Shown here: in pieces, positions 7,014 to 15,885 of the stretch
Layout: every line of letters begins with the position of its first letter
Position numbering within the stretch: the first letter of the stretch is position 1
Assembly (NCBI GenBank): GCA_027343965.1
Contig: DAHWJX010000102.1
Span: forward strand, 1-27,134
DNA: 27,134 bases
Origin: JAKACU01 sp021821185
Lineage (GTDB): Bacteria; Bacillota; Bacilli; Alicyclobacillales; SLC66
Direction of reading: 5' to 3'
The notes under the pieces: model-generated
The model's input: the letters and a program-made list of their open reading frames with translations, nothing else
What the model was told of the DNA's origin: nothing
The model's database searches: none
Translations under genes and position numbers: made by a program

Positions 7014-8051
7014 TCAATCAGAACTAAAGATATGTCTGTGACTGTACAGTAACTGAACAAAAACGAACACCCATGCAAACATCGCAATCAGGATCATGAA
7101 CCTCGGTATGGCAAGCAAAAAAGGTAGTCCTAGCGCTTTGGATAATTGAAATGTACCCGTTGTATACATGGCGAGCGGGAATACCATCCCCCATAGCTGA
7201 GGATCGTAAGTAAGCGGGTAGCGATGATAGAGATAACGCCAAGTCATTAAAATAAACAATAAAGGGATCCACCAAGTACCCGTGATCCAAAAAAATAGCG
7301 TAAATCCTTTTAAAAATGGCATCAATTCAAGCAACATGGGCCACTGCGAAGCATGGAGCATCAAGGTTGATCCAGCCAACGTCGTAATTGCAACAGCACC
7401 CATGTTGATCCAGTACGGGGGTGTGAGAGAGGCATATTTGAACTGGAGAAAAGTAAATCGGTAAAAAATCAGCGTAATGATATTTAAATATAGCATCGCA
7501 CCAAGCAGATACATCGAAAGGCTAAAAAACAGGACAATGTTCTGAGATCCTGCGATATGTGAAGAAATGAGCGTTCCCAGCATGGAAACGGATTGGGTGG
7601 CAACAGACGCGATCAACCACGCACCGTTTATGCCAAGAGCCAAAGTCGGCTTTTTTCTGCTTACCGTCACTGCAGTAAAAAACGTATACATGATAACGAT
7701 CCATAAAAAAATACCAAACAACCAAAGAACAAAAGCAACTTGATACTGTTTTGCCACGATAACCAATTGACTTCCCAGCACACACGTACCTGCAACGAAA
7801 GTAAAAAAACCTGGTCCGAGTGTGTGGCTTGTCAAATCTGCCATTATCCTGGGGAAAAACCAGATAAGTCTAACGATAACGAAAGACCACAACAAGAGAT
7901 AAGCTGCAAGATTAAAAAATAAGAGTGCATGTGGAATGACGGGTATGTCAAGCAAATAGGCTGCCACCGAAAGAGCGCCAGTCGCCATCACCAAAGCAAA
8001 ATATCCAGGGAAAAGATTTGCTGCTCTCTTCTTTAGCCATTCAAGTACCAC
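7014..8051 (-). CDS. TDT family transporter (TehA/SLAC1/Mae1-like)
   Basis: Integral membrane protein with about ten hydrophobic helices and the tellurite-resistance/dicarboxylate-transporter fold. Near the N-terminus it has NLFPGYFALVMATGALS, and near the C-terminus YPLTYDPQLWGMVFPLAMYT, both typical of the family. Members are anion channels or transporters (malate, nitrate, chloride, sulfite, tellurite); which anion is carried here cannot be told. GTG 8051 is preferred because GGTGAGG sits 6 bases upstream. An in-frame GTG at 8066 would add five residues but has a poor ribosome site. The stop is 1 base from that of the convergent CDF gene. It lies next to fluoride-controlled genes but carries no fluoride switch of its own. 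Confidence 0.85.
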   Translation of the reverse strand: MVLEWLKKRAANLFPGYFALVMATGALSVAAYLLDIPVIPHALLFFNLAAYLLLWSFVIVRLIWFFPRIMADLTSHTLGPGFFTFVAGTCVLGSQLVIVAKQYQVAFVLWLFGIFLWIVIMYTFFTAVTVSRKKPTLALGINGAWLIASVATQSVSMLGTLISSHIAGSQNIVLFFSLSMYLLGAMLYLNIITLIFYRFTFLQFKYASLTPPYWINMGAVAITTLAGSTLMLHASQWPMLLELMPFLKGFTLFFWITGTWWIPLLFILMTWRYLYHRYPLTYDPQLWGMVFPLAMYTTGTFQLSKALGLPFLLAIPRFMILIAMFAWVFVFVQLLYSHRHIFSSD

Positions 8052-8259
8052 TTTAATCCTCACCACCTTACATCAGATTTGTTACAGCAATCAACGATCG
8101 AGTATTATTGTATCCGATGGTATGAACTTTCTCTACAAATTTTAAGACAGATCGACTGATTAAGAGTTACGTTTCCAAGCAGGGATGGGTTCAGAAGGAT
8201 TCAGCGCCAAAAAGCATGGTGACAATGCTTCGTTCCTGAGAAACGTGAGTGGGTATGCC

Positions 8260-8288
8260 TTGCAATGTACCCATTTCAAGGTTATAAT
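8260..8288 (+). promoter_or_regulatory. Sigma-A type promoter of the membrane-complex operon
   Basis: TTGCAA at 8260-8265, a 17-base spacer, TATAAT at 8283-8288. The predicted transcription start near 8295 is immediately upstream of the fluoride aptamer. The stretch 8052-8259 before it shows no gene or other feature I can support. Confidence 0.85.
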
Positions 8289-8300
8289 TAAGATAATTAC

Positions 8301-8350
8301 AGAGGCGATGGAGCTCGCCTTCAACCGCGTACACGCTAATGGCTCCTACC
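8301..8350 (+). promoter_or_regulatory. Fluoride riboswitch (crcB motif) upstream of the complex I-like operon
   Basis: AGGCGATGGAGCTCGCC forms the P1/core, CGCGTACACG forms the short second stem, and CTAATGGCTCCTACC is the conserved 3' strand. GGAGC (in GATGGAGC) pairs perfectly with GCTCC as the pseudoknot. The layout closely follows the Bacillus cereus crcB aptamer as I remember it. Formate-hydrogenlyase-like genes are reported among the gene classes found behind this motif. Confidence 0.95.
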
Positions 8351-8389
8351 TGTCGGAAACGATATGGTAGGAGCCATTGGCGTTTTTTT
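8333..8389 (+). terminator. Riboswitch-controlled intrinsic terminator
   Basis: ACGCTAATGGCTCCTACC (8333-8350) pairs with 8366-8383 as 18 bp with a single T-G wobble, followed directly by a T-run that reaches 8389. The 5' arm is the aptamer pseudoknot strand, so fluoride binding should prevent hairpin formation and turn the operon on. Confidence 0.93.
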
Positions 8390-8421
8390 ATAAACGATGG
8401 CACGTGAGAGGGGGAGCTTCT

Positions 8422-9363
8422 GTGCAATTATGGATCAATGTGAGCTTACAGGTAGTTCAAGTGATATTTGTGCTTTTGGTTTCACCACTCATACTCGGTG
8501 TATTAAATCGTGCAAAAGAATTCGTTCAGGGAAAAAAGGGGCCGAGTATTTTTCAAATGTACCGGGATTTACGAAAACTGTTCAACAAAGAACGGCTCCT
8601 TCCGGTGGATGCAGGTGTGATTTATAGAGTTGCACCATACGTCTATTTTGCATCTCCTTTGATCGTGATCTTGTTGATTCCTGTGCTGACAACATTTCCT
8701 TTGTTCATGGCGTTTGCGGGCGACATGATGGCAGGTGGATTTGTTCTTGGGCTTGGCGGGTATTTTTTACTCGTCGGCGCCACGGCGGGAGCCAGTCCTT
8801 ATGCAGGGATCGGAACCACAAGAGCGCGATTTATTTCGCTGACCGTAGAGCCCGTGTTGCTAGTCGTGCTATTTTGTGTCAGTTTTGCCGCCCACGCCAC
8901 CATCCCCTACAAAGTCAACCAAGTGTTGTGGACTTTGGGTTGGTCTCCGATTCATATCCTCTTGATTCTATCGTTTTTGGCGATTTTTCTAGCGGAAACT
9001 GGTAGAATCCCTGTCGATAATCCATCCTCACAGCGTGAATTCACGATGATTGACCATAATAGAACCTATGATTATTCAGGACCTGATCTAGCTTTGATCG
9101 AGTGGGGAGGTGCTATGAAATTCGTTGCTTTGGGCGTTATTTTTCTCAATGTCATCGTATCACCCTGGGGTTTGTCAGCAACAGCCAACGTGTGGGGAAT
9201 CGTGTTAGCCATGCTTCTGGTGTTTTTGAAGTTCATGGTGCTTGACGGTACGCTGGTTTGGATCGAATCTTCTTTTGGCAAACTGCGATTGCTACGGATT
9301 GCAGAATTTATGGCAGCCGCGTTATTAACGGCTATTGCGGCTATCTTGTTTCAAGTCCTTTGA
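8422..9363 (+). CDS. HyfC/NuoH-like membrane subunit
   Basis: First gene of the riboswitch-2 operon. 313-residue membrane protein of the NuoH/HycD/HyfC family, the subunit that joins the membrane arm to the hydrophilic arm in complex I and group 4 hydrogenases. The conserved cytoplasmic loop ETGRIPVDNPSS, then YSGPDLALIEWG, matches the ETSRIPVDNP and EYSG..LALIEW motifs of HycD/HyfC. An early loop LLPVDAGVIYRVAPYV also fits. About eight transmembrane segments. GTG 8422 is chosen because GAGAGGGGGA lies 6-15 bases upstream and because the open frame further upstream overlaps the terminator hairpin. Next gene 17 bases downstream. Confidence 0.9.
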   Translation: MQLWINVSLQVVQVIFVLLVSPLILGVLNRAKEFVQGKKGPSIFQMYRDLRKLFNKERLLPVDAGVIYRVAPYVYFASPLIVILLIPVLTTFPLFMAFAGDMMAGGFVLGLGGYFLLVGATAGASPYAGIGTTRARFISLTVEPVLLVVLFCVSFAAHATIPYKVNQVLWTLGWSPIHILLILSFLAIFLAETGRIPVDNPSSQREFTMIDHNRTYDYSGPDLALIEWGGAMKFVALGVIFLNVIVSPWGLSATANVWGIVLAMLLVFLKFMVLDGTLVWIESSFGKLRLLRIAEFMAAALLTAIAAILFQVL

Positions 9364-9380
9364 TTCTGGGGTGATCAGCG

Positions 9381-10013
9381 ATGGCGACCGTAGTGGTGTG
9401 GATTTATGTCATAGCCTTGATGCTGGCTGTATATATCGGGGTCGTCAGAGAAGTACGCCTTGCAATCGGCGCGTATGTACTTCAGACGTTCCTTGTTGCG
9501 TGCGCTTATGCTCTGGCTGCGATCAGTTTGAAAGATCAGAGCATTTGGTGGGCAGTCCTAGGGCTCATCGTTTTGCGAATGATTCTGATTCCGTGGCTAA
9601 TGTATCGTATCGTGCCGCGAGATATGTTTTTGGCGCGCAACAATCACACCCTGATCTCACCGACTTTCGCCATGCTTGTCTATCTACTGTTAACAGCGGT
9701 AGGGGTTGGCATCGTTAGCTCGATTCTTGGATTATCTGGGCTGGACATGGGCCTTGCCCTTGCGATTTTACTCGTAGCAATCGGCATCATCGCAATCAGT
9801 CATCATGCGCTAAAGCAGATTATGGGGATTCTTAGCGCAGACAATGCGGTGGATTTGCTGGCCTCTCTCACGCTTTCACGAATAGCCTTGATGGCCGATT
9901 ACATGGTGTTTCTCGAAGTGACGATCGCCGTAGTTCTGTTATCTTTACTCATGGTTAGGCACCGCCGCCACGGGTATAAAGATGTTCGCCACATGAGTGA
10001 ATTGAAGGGGTGA
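9381..10013 (+). CDS. HyfE-like membrane subunit
   Basis: 210-residue, almost entirely hydrophobic protein with about six to seven membrane helices. It matches HyfE of hydrogenase-4, whose N-terminal part is NuoK-like. Recognisable points are RMILIPWLMYRIV after the third helix and the C-terminal stretch ADNAVDLLASL. Subunits of this type are part of the proton-translocating membrane arm. It starts at ATG 9381 with GGGGTGA upstream and is followed after 5 bases by the HyfF-like gene. Its place between the NuoH-like and NuoN-like genes is typical of group 4 hydrogenase and related clusters. Confidence 0.82.
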   Translation: MATVVVWIYVIALMLAVYIGVVREVRLAIGAYVLQTFLVACAYALAAISLKDQSIWWAVLGLIVLRMILIPWLMYRIVPRDMFLARNNHTLISPTFAMLVYLLLTAVGVGIVSSILGLSGLDMGLALAILLVAIGIIAISHHALKQIMGILSADNAVDLLASLTLSRIALMADYMVFLEVTIAVVLLSLLMVRHRRHGYKDVRHMSELKG

Positions 10014-10018
10014 GAGCG

Positions 10019-11455
10019 ATGTGGCTGTATGCATTTCTTGGTATCCCACTCTTGGGATTGTTGATGAATTTTTTGTTGCCAGTAGATTTACGCAAGTATG
10101 TCATTGTGTGGGTGACTGGCAGCAACCTGGTGTTTTTTATCGGGTGGTTCATCGTGTACCACGGCTCTGATCGGTATATTACTTCATCATGGGTGCGCTT
10201 CGATCCGTTTTCCGCGTTGATTACAGGCATCACTGTTTTTGTGGGGTTTACGGCTGCCTTATATTCCATGCATTATCTGCAACTTGAGCAGCAGCAATCT
10301 ACTCCCAATCACGAAAATCATGACAACGAATATCACGTGCTGTTTCTCATTTTTTACTTTGCTCTTGTGGGCGCAGCGCTTTGGAACAATGTGTTTATCA
10401 CATGGATTTTTATCGAGGCAACCGCACTGGCTTCAGTTTTTCTTGTGGATTTTCACCGTGATCGCCATTCCTCCGAAGCGTCATGGAAGTATCTAATTCT
10501 GATGGAGATAGGTGGGATATTGGCGCTCTTTGGAACGATTTTACTTGTTAGTGGAGAGCCCACTGGGGTGTCGACGACAACTTGGAGTGGACTGCTAATT
10601 GCGGCACCGCACATTGCCCCGCTGCAATTGAAGATTGGCTTTGCGCTTGTCCTCGCAGGATATGGTGCGAAAGCAGGCCTAGTTCCTTTTAACGCCTGGC
10701 TTCCCGATGCGCACAGTCAGGCTCCTTCACCGACTAGCGCCATGCTCAGCGCTATCAAATTGAATACGGCCATGTATGGAATTATCATGACCATGGGTGT
10801 TTTAGTGGCTGACCATGAAGCTTTTTATGCACATACTCTTCTGATCATACTGGGTGTGCTCACGGTACTTGTCAGCACCGTGATGACTGTCAGTCAACGC
10901 GATTTTAAACGTTTGTTCGCTTATTCAAGTTCTGAAAATATGGGTTTAATCGCAATCGGATTTGCGTTAGGGCCGATCGGAATTTTCGGCGCCTACCTAC
11001 AGATGATCAATCATTCCTTGATCAAATCGTTGTTATTCTATGAATCAGGGGACCTCATGGCTGCGGCTGGATCCACGCAGATCCGGATGCTACGGGGGTT
11101 TGCGCGGGAGTTTCCGTTTGCTGGGGGGATTTTAATTCTCGGATTTTTGGCGATTGCCGGTGCGCCTCCATTTGGGCTGTTCATCAGTGAATTTTCCATT
11201 TTATATGCGTTAATACATGAAAAAATCACCTGGCTCGCTGTGCTTATTTTACTTTTCTTGGCGATGTTATTTGCAAATTTTCTGATTTTCGCATTGCAAA
11301 TGGGATTTGGTCAACCATCTGCTGCCGTGCGAAAGTTTCATTATGTTCATAAAAAGCTTGGATGGGAAGCAATGGTACCCTTTGGATTACATATCGCCTT
11401 GACACTGGCCTTTGGTATATTTCTACCGTTGCTGCTCTTGGGGGTGAAGTCATGA
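10019..11455 (+). CDS. HyfF/NuoN-like antiporter-type subunit
   Basis: 478-residue membrane protein of the proton-conducting antiporter family (NuoL/M/N, HyfF, MrpD), with about 13-14 helices. The family core is present: the TM7 Lys in YGAKAGLVPFNAWLPDAH, the APSPTSAMLSAIKLNTAMYG region, and FKRLFAYSSSENMG. An early Glu in FIEATALAS corresponds to the conserved TM5 Glu. ATG 10019 is preferred over GTG 10010 because GAAGGGG lies 8 bases before it and GTG 10010 would overlap the previous stop. The stop overlaps the next ATG by 4 bases (ATGA), showing coupling to the large subunit. Confidence 0.9.
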   Translation: MWLYAFLGIPLLGLLMNFLLPVDLRKYVIVWVTGSNLVFFIGWFIVYHGSDRYITSSWVRFDPFSALITGITVFVGFTAALYSMHYLQLEQQQSTPNHENHDNEYHVLFLIFYFALVGAALWNNVFITWIFIEATALASVFLVDFHRDRHSSEASWKYLILMEIGGILALFGTILLVSGEPTGVSTTTWSGLLIAAPHIAPLQLKIGFALVLAGYGAKAGLVPFNAWLPDAHSQAPSPTSAMLSAIKLNTAMYGIIMTMGVLVADHEAFYAHTLLIILGVLTVLVSTVMTVSQRDFKRLFAYSSSENMGLIAIGFALGPIGIFGAYLQMINHSLIKSLLFYESGDLMAAAGSTQIRMLRGFAREFPFAGGILILGFLAIAGAPPFGLFISEFSILYALIHEKITWLAVLILLFLAMLFANFLIFALQMGFGQPSAAVRKFHYVHKKLGWEAMVPFGLHIALTLAFGIFLPLLLLGVKS

Positions 11456-12924
11456 CGTACGATCGGGCAGTGTGGAATTATGATTGGCAGTCGATGCCGG
11501 GTAGTGAACTTGCGATTGCTATTATTCGCGCGCTAAAAAAGCCGGATCATGCACTGCTTTACTATGGGTGGACACCCGCCAGGCACCATGGCGACAACGC
11601 AGTACTTATGGCGCTGCTTTGCGATCACTTTGCGCATACAATTCACGGTTATGTTGGTTACATCGATGCAGTAGATACTGAGTTGCCTTCACTCGCAGCC
11701 GAATTCCCTTTATTTTCTTGGATGGAACGGGAACTGTCGGAACAATCGGGTATTTTGTTTCGCGGGCATCCTGACCTGCGACCGATTTTGCAGCCGCAGC
11801 AACAAGAATTGCAGGGCGTAGCACAGGGAGATGGTGTGTTTCATTTACCGCTTGGCCCGGTGCGGGCCGATGTGGCTGAATCCGGACATTTTTTGTTTGA
11901 TACGCTGGGCGAACAGATCATGCATATGGAATCTCAACTGTTTTGGAAACACAGGGGAATCGAGCAGTTGGCGATTCACCAAGATATCACCTATGGCCGC
12001 TTGCTGGCTGAACGCATTTCGGGCACATCAACCATCGCCCATACGGTGGCTTTTTGCCGTGCCATCGAGCAGGCGCTCGGCATGGTACCGGTGAAGGAAG
12101 TGGAGGTGGAAAGAGCATTGTGGGGTGAGTTGGAACGCATGTACAATCATGTTCACGATTTGGCACAGATGGCGGGTGCCGCGGGCATGACAGTCGGGCA
12201 AGCGCAACTGACTCGCGTCAAGGAAGAATTGCTGCGACTCAACGCTCATTTGACTGGTACACGTTATCTGCGCAACGTTATTTTTCCGGGAAATTGTTCC
12301 AATGTGCATTGGCCGTCCAATAGTTCGTGGGTCCGTCGAGAGCTTGCACAAGCCAATGATCGTGTTACACATTTTGTAAATCTTTTACTGAAGACACCCA
12401 CTTTTGTTGATCGGTATCAAGGTACAGGGATCTTGCCATTGGCGTGGGTCAAAACGTATGGGGTCGTGGGACCCTCAGCACGCGCATCAGGTTTGCAGAC
12501 CGATGTGCGCGAACAACTACTGCATGAACTATATGGTCCTCATGAATTTCACATCGCACGACTGAAACATCCTTATGGAGATGCGCTTAGCCGCTTTCAG
12601 GTGCGGGTGTTGGAATGGCAAAATTCATTGCAATTGGTTGCACGCTTTCTGGAGGTTCTTGAAAACTCAGCGGGTACTCATCATCTTGCAAAAAAGGTTC
12701 GGAGAGAGTCTATGGGACTAGGCGTTGCAGAGTCGCCACGTGGCCGCGTGGTGCATGTGGTGCGCTTGAATGATGACGATCGCATCGAATTTTTCGGTGT
12801 GCGATCGGCGTCTGCATGGATTTGGCCTGTGTTTGGTCTTGTGACCGCAAACGGCAATATTCAGACCGATTTTCCAATTATCGATGCAAGTTTTGGCCTT
12901 TCGTATGCGGGCAATGACCGGTGA
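11452..12924 (+). CDS. NuoC-NuoD fusion, large subunit related to HycE/HyfG but lacking NiFe cysteines
   Basis: 490-residue peripheral subunit. The first ~120 residues are NuoC-like (MERELSEQSGILFRGHPDLR). The rest is NuoD/NiFe-hydrogenase large-subunit-like, with HRGIEQLA and LLAERISGTSTIAH, the latter aligning with ERVCGICGFAH of HycE. The first CxxC is therefore Ser190 and Ser193. At the C-terminus GLSYAGNDR aligns with DPCYSCTDR, giving Ser484 and Gly487. All four Ni ligands are missing, so it cannot be a normal hydrogenase. The usual C-terminal processing extension is also absent; it ends right after NDR. This fits the energy-converting-hydrogenase-related (Ehr) type of complex. The start ATG overlaps the previous stop; the in-frame extension to 11362 lies inside the HyfF-like gene and is rejected. 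Confidence 0.9.
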   Translation: MTYDRAVWNYDWQSMPGSELAIAIIRALKKPDHALLYYGWTPARHHGDNAVLMALLCDHFAHTIHGYVGYIDAVDTELPSLAAEFPLFSWMERELSEQSGILFRGHPDLRPILQPQQQELQGVAQGDGVFHLPLGPVRADVAESGHFLFDTLGEQIMHMESQLFWKHRGIEQLAIHQDITYGRLLAERISGTSTIAHTVAFCRAIEQALGMVPVKEVEVERALWGELERMYNHVHDLAQMAGAAGMTVGQAQLTRVKEELLRLNAHLTGTRYLRNVIFPGNCSNVHWPSNSSWVRRELAQANDRVTHFVNLLLKTPTFVDRYQGTGILPLAWVKTYGVVGPSARASGLQTDVREQLLHELYGPHEFHIARLKHPYGDALSRFQVRVLEWQNSLQLVARFLEVLENSAGTHHLAKKVRRESMGLGVAESPRGRVVHVVRLNDDDRIEFFGVRSASAWIWPVFGLVTANGNIQTDFPIIDASFGLSYAGNDR

Positions 12925-12950
12925 AAGAACCTTAAAGGAGATGGATCGTT

Positions 12951-13298
12951 ATGTTCGGTGCATGGCTGCGATCAGGCGTCGGGAGCAAAAGGGTTACGAG
13001 TTCCTATCCCCAGCACAGGGCGATCGATCAGGCAACATGGAGCCAATGGAACGTAGTTCCCCTGATCAAGGGCCCCTGCACCGAGGATGGTTGTGCCGTG
13101 TGTGTCGGTGTATGTCCGAGCAGTGCCATTGCGAAAGTGAACTCGCACTTCGTAATCGTGGATACGGGAGCCTGTATTTCTTGTGCACTTTGTATCACAA
13201 GTTGCCCGATTGACTTGTTCGTTTGGAACCGCAACGTGGTTTTTGCATCTGTCCGCGCAGATTTGGTTTGCGAAGGAGTGAAGACCGATGCCACATAG
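12951..13298 (+). CDS. Two-[4Fe-4S] ferredoxin-like subunit (HyfH/NuoI-like)
   Basis: 115-residue electron-transfer subunit of the hydrophilic arm. The first cluster motif is CTEDGCAVCVGVCP (Cys43, 48, 51, 55), with four residues instead of two between the first two cysteines. The second is canonical CISCALCITSCP (Cys75, 78, 81, 85). Two cubane clusters are predicted, passing electrons to or from the NuoB-like subunit. AAAGGAG is 10 bases before ATG 12951. Its last 11 bases overlap the next gene. It is shorter than E. coli HyfH/HycF, with a compact C-terminus. Confidence 0.9.
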   Translation: MFGAWLRSGVGSKRVTSSYPQHRAIDQATWSQWNVVPLIKGPCTEDGCAVCVGVCPSSAIAKVNSHFVIVDTGACISCALCITSCPIDLFVWNRNVVFASVRADLVCEGVKTDAT

Positions 13299-13770
13299 AG
13301 AAGAAGAACGAGACTGGGAACACCTTGGTGATCTGCAGATGATTTGCAAATTGCGAAAGATTTTTAGCAGCTCACTATATGTTCGCCATATCGATGTGGG
13401 TTCGTGCAATGCCTGTGAGTCGGAAGTTTTGTCGTTGTCCAATCCGTATTACAATTTTCATCGATTGGGGATCTTTTTTACAGCCTCTCCTCGTCATGCG
13501 GATGTACTGCTGATCACTGGCGCCCTGACGCAGGCGATGAAACCGGTGCTGGTAGCAACATATGAAGCGATGCCACGGCCCCGCATCGTGATCGCCGTGG
13601 GTGTGTGTGCGATTCATGGCGGACTTTTTGCACAAAGTCCGCACTTTGCCGGAGCGGTCGATCAGGTGATTCCGGTCGATGTCTGGATACCGGGTTGTCC
13701 ACCGCATCCTTATGCACTGATCAATGGTCTGGTCAAAGCGATGAAGGGAAGGGGAATGAACGATGATTGA
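13288..13770 (+). CDS. NuoB/HyfI-like small subunit
   Basis: 160-residue small subunit holding the [4Fe-4S] cluster next to the large subunit (N2/proximal cluster). Four cysteines are present in the family pattern: GSCNACESE (Cys40, Cys43), GVCAIHGG (Cys107) and PGCPPHP (Cys137). The length is like NuoB/HyfI and shorter than classical hydrogenase small subunits. Because all four Cys are retained while the large subunit has lost its Ni ligands, the complex should still move electrons. Its start overlaps the ferredoxin subunit by 11 bases (GAAGGAGTGA is the ribosome site). Its end overlaps the NuoL-like gene by 8. Confidence 0.92.
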   Translation: MPHREEERDWEHLGDLQMICKLRKIFSSSLYVRHIDVGSCNACESEVLSLSNPYYNFHRLGIFFTASPRHADVLLITGALTQAMKPVLVATYEAMPRPRIVIAVGVCAIHGGLFAQSPHFAGAVDQVIPVDVWIPGCPPHPYALINGLVKAMKGRGMNDD

Positions 13771-15868
13771 CCTGTTTTGGGTGACCGTTCTGTTGCTCAT
13801 CGCAATTCCTTTGCTGGCTGCAGCAGCATGGAAACAGCTAAAGAGCCGTACCTTTATATGGTATGTATTATCTGCTGTACTGTGTTTGCAAGTGATTTTG
13901 GGTGTTCTGGCGATTAGGGTTACGCATCCGGTGAATCTTTTGCAAATGCTAGGATTATTGGGGTTTGGCCGATGGACCTTTGCACTGCTTCCTTTCTCTG
14001 GGTGGATCATGGCCATGCTTGCGTTGATCGGACTGATTACCACACTGTATACTGCTCCATTAAAAGAGACGGTTCCAGGCTCCGGCCTTTTGATGGCCAC
14101 GATCGTAGCAGTACAGTACTTATTTAGCATGTTTCTTGTAGTTTCCCAAAATGCCATCCCATTTTTGATCGCTTGGGAAGGTATGTCTTTGTGCGCCTAT
14201 GCCTATATCCTGACGGATCATCGCGCGAGAAAAGCGCGTCATGCGGCTTTTGTGACGCTAGCGGTCAGCGAACTTGGTTTTCTCGCTTTAATTCTCGCGT
14301 TTATCATGTCCGCATCCCCCACTGGGTCGATGGATTTGTTGTCAATGAGCCAAGTGATCATGCACTTTCCAATAGGGTACCAGGTGACCATATTTTTGTT
14401 AGGATTTTTCGGATTTGGTGTAAAAAGCGGGGTGCTACCTGTACAAATGTGGATGCCTCGTGCCTATGAGGTGACGCCCAATCACTTGAGCGCCATTCTA
14501 GCTGGCGGTCTATTAAATCTCGGGTTGTTCGGGATCATCACCTTTTACTCGCTTTTCACAACGCTACCGACTGGTTTAGGAGTTTTTCTGATCATCCTCG
14601 GATCGCTCGCCGTCTTTTTAGGAGCAATGTACGCTCTCATCGAAACGCGGATTCGTATGATCCTAGCGTTTAGCAGTATTGAAAATGTTGGTTTTATGGT
14701 GATCAGTCTAGGCCTTGCCATTGCATTTGCAGCTAGTGGGAATCGATATTTTGCCAGCGTGGCACTCGTGGCGATGATGTTTCAATTGACATCGCATGCC
14801 TTGGCGAAAGCGCTGGCCTTTTTAACCACGGGTGGGATTTTTCGACGTTTTGGTATCTTATCGATCGATCAGTTGGGTGGATTATGGAGTCAGGCGAAAG
14901 GGTTGGCAAGCGCATTTTTGTTGGCCTGCCTCTCACTGGCAGCGGTCGCGCCGTTCAGTGGTTTTACTGCGGAATGGCTGACCCTGCAATCCATGTTGCA
15001 GGTGTATCGCAGTCTGAGTTCGCTTGAACAGTTCTTGGTGGTTCTTGCAGGTGTCTTGACTGCACTGGGAGCAGCCATGTCAATGTCTGCATTTTTACGG
15101 CTTTTTGCTCACACAATGACTGGGAAGCTACGACAACCTTTGGTGCTTACCTTGCCTGCAACGTCCTTGGGTGCTTCCGGGGTCCTAGGCGTGACACTAT
15201 TGTCTATTGTTTTGGCTTGGATCGGCCTGTATCCGACGGGCATTCTACCAGCAATCGGTACGATTGTTACATCCTTGCCGCCTCACATCATGGTTGTGAA
15301 CGCTATGATACCCAATGTTTTTCCTAATCCTCTGGGGAATCAAACTCTTGTACAACTGGGAGGGGGGTGGTTATCCTTTCTGCCAGCATTGGGATTTGTG
15401 ATTCAGCCTGCTGCGGGCGTTAGCAGTATTGCTCCAACATATATCTTGTGGTGGTTTTTTTGCTTCATGGCCCTGGCCTTGTTGATCAAAAAGATTTCGC
15501 GTCTTCACCGCCACGGTTTTGCTACGCGCTCGGTGGTTGCATGGAATGGTGGCAAACCAATTTCCTCATCGTCATATCAATATACCGCATCCGCTTTCTC
15601 CAATCCGCATCGGATGTTTTTTGCAACTCTTTTGCGCTTCAAAGTCAGGCGTACCGTACTCGTGGGTACACCTGATGCGCCCACTGTGATTCACGTCGAG
15701 ACAAGTGTCAGACCATGGCTGCAATCTGCTATTTATGCCAAATCAATTCGGACATTACGTTCATGGGCCAAACTTTTCTTGCGAGTTCAGCATGGTTACT
15801 TATGGGGCTATGTATTTACTGCGCTCGTGGCTGTGCTTTTGATGCTTTGGTCTACAAAAATCATCTAA
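13763..15868 (+). CDS. NuoL/HyfB-like antiporter-type subunit
   Basis: 701-residue polytopic membrane protein, last gene of the complex. Antiporter-family residues are present: Glu139 in AWEGMSL, Lys221 in FGVKSGVLPVQMWMP, the PNHLSAILAGGLLN region, and the IRMILAFSSIENVG segment. The C-terminus ends in a final helix after LRVQHGYLWGYV, resembling the Q-G-L-x-x-Y tail of HycC/HyfB-type subunits. It is expected to pump protons or Na+ when coupled to the redox arm. Eighteen bases downstream begins the S1-pyrophosphatase, without a terminator, so the pyrophosphatases share the operon. No formate dehydrogenase, hyp or HycI-type maturation genes are present. Confidence 0.92.
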   Translation: MIDLFWVTVLLLIAIPLLAAAAWKQLKSRTFIWYVLSAVLCLQVILGVLAIRVTHPVNLLQMLGLLGFGRWTFALLPFSGWIMAMLALIGLITTLYTAPLKETVPGSGLLMATIVAVQYLFSMFLVVSQNAIPFLIAWEGMSLCAYAYILTDHRARKARHAAFVTLAVSELGFLALILAFIMSASPTGSMDLLSMSQVIMHFPIGYQVTIFLLGFFGFGVKSGVLPVQMWMPRAYEVTPNHLSAILAGGLLNLGLFGIITFYSLFTTLPTGLGVFLIILGSLAVFLGAMYALIETRIRMILAFSSIENVGFMVISLGLAIAFAASGNRYFASVALVAMMFQLTSHALAKALAFLTTGGIFRRFGILSIDQLGGLWSQAKGLASAFLLACLSLAAVAPFSGFTAEWLTLQSMLQVYRSLSSLEQFLVVLAGVLTALGAAMSMSAFLRLFAHTMTGKLRQPLVLTLPATSLGASGVLGVTLLSIVLAWIGLYPTGILPAIGTIVTSLPPHIMVVNAMIPNVFPNPLGNQTLVQLGGGWLSFLPALGFVIQPAAGVSSIAPTYILWWFFCFMALALLIKKISRLHRHGFATRSVVAWNGGKPISSSSYQYTASAFSNPHRMFFATLLRFKVRRTVLVGTPDAPTVIHVETSVRPWLQSAIYAKSIRTLRSWAKLFLRVQHGYLWGYVFTALVAVLLMLWSTKII

Positions 15869-15885
15869 TTAGGAGGAGAATGGTT

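Noticed and set aside
13375..14157. Minus-strand 260-codon open frame
   Set aside because: It lies opposite the NuoB- and NuoL-like genes, and its composition (rich in His, Arg, Thr and Ile) is that of an antisense shadow.
8422..15868. Reading the operon as a functional formate hydrogenlyase or hydrogenase-4
   Set aside because: The large subunit has none of the four Ni-ligand cysteines, and there are no formate dehydrogenase or maturation genes in the operon.
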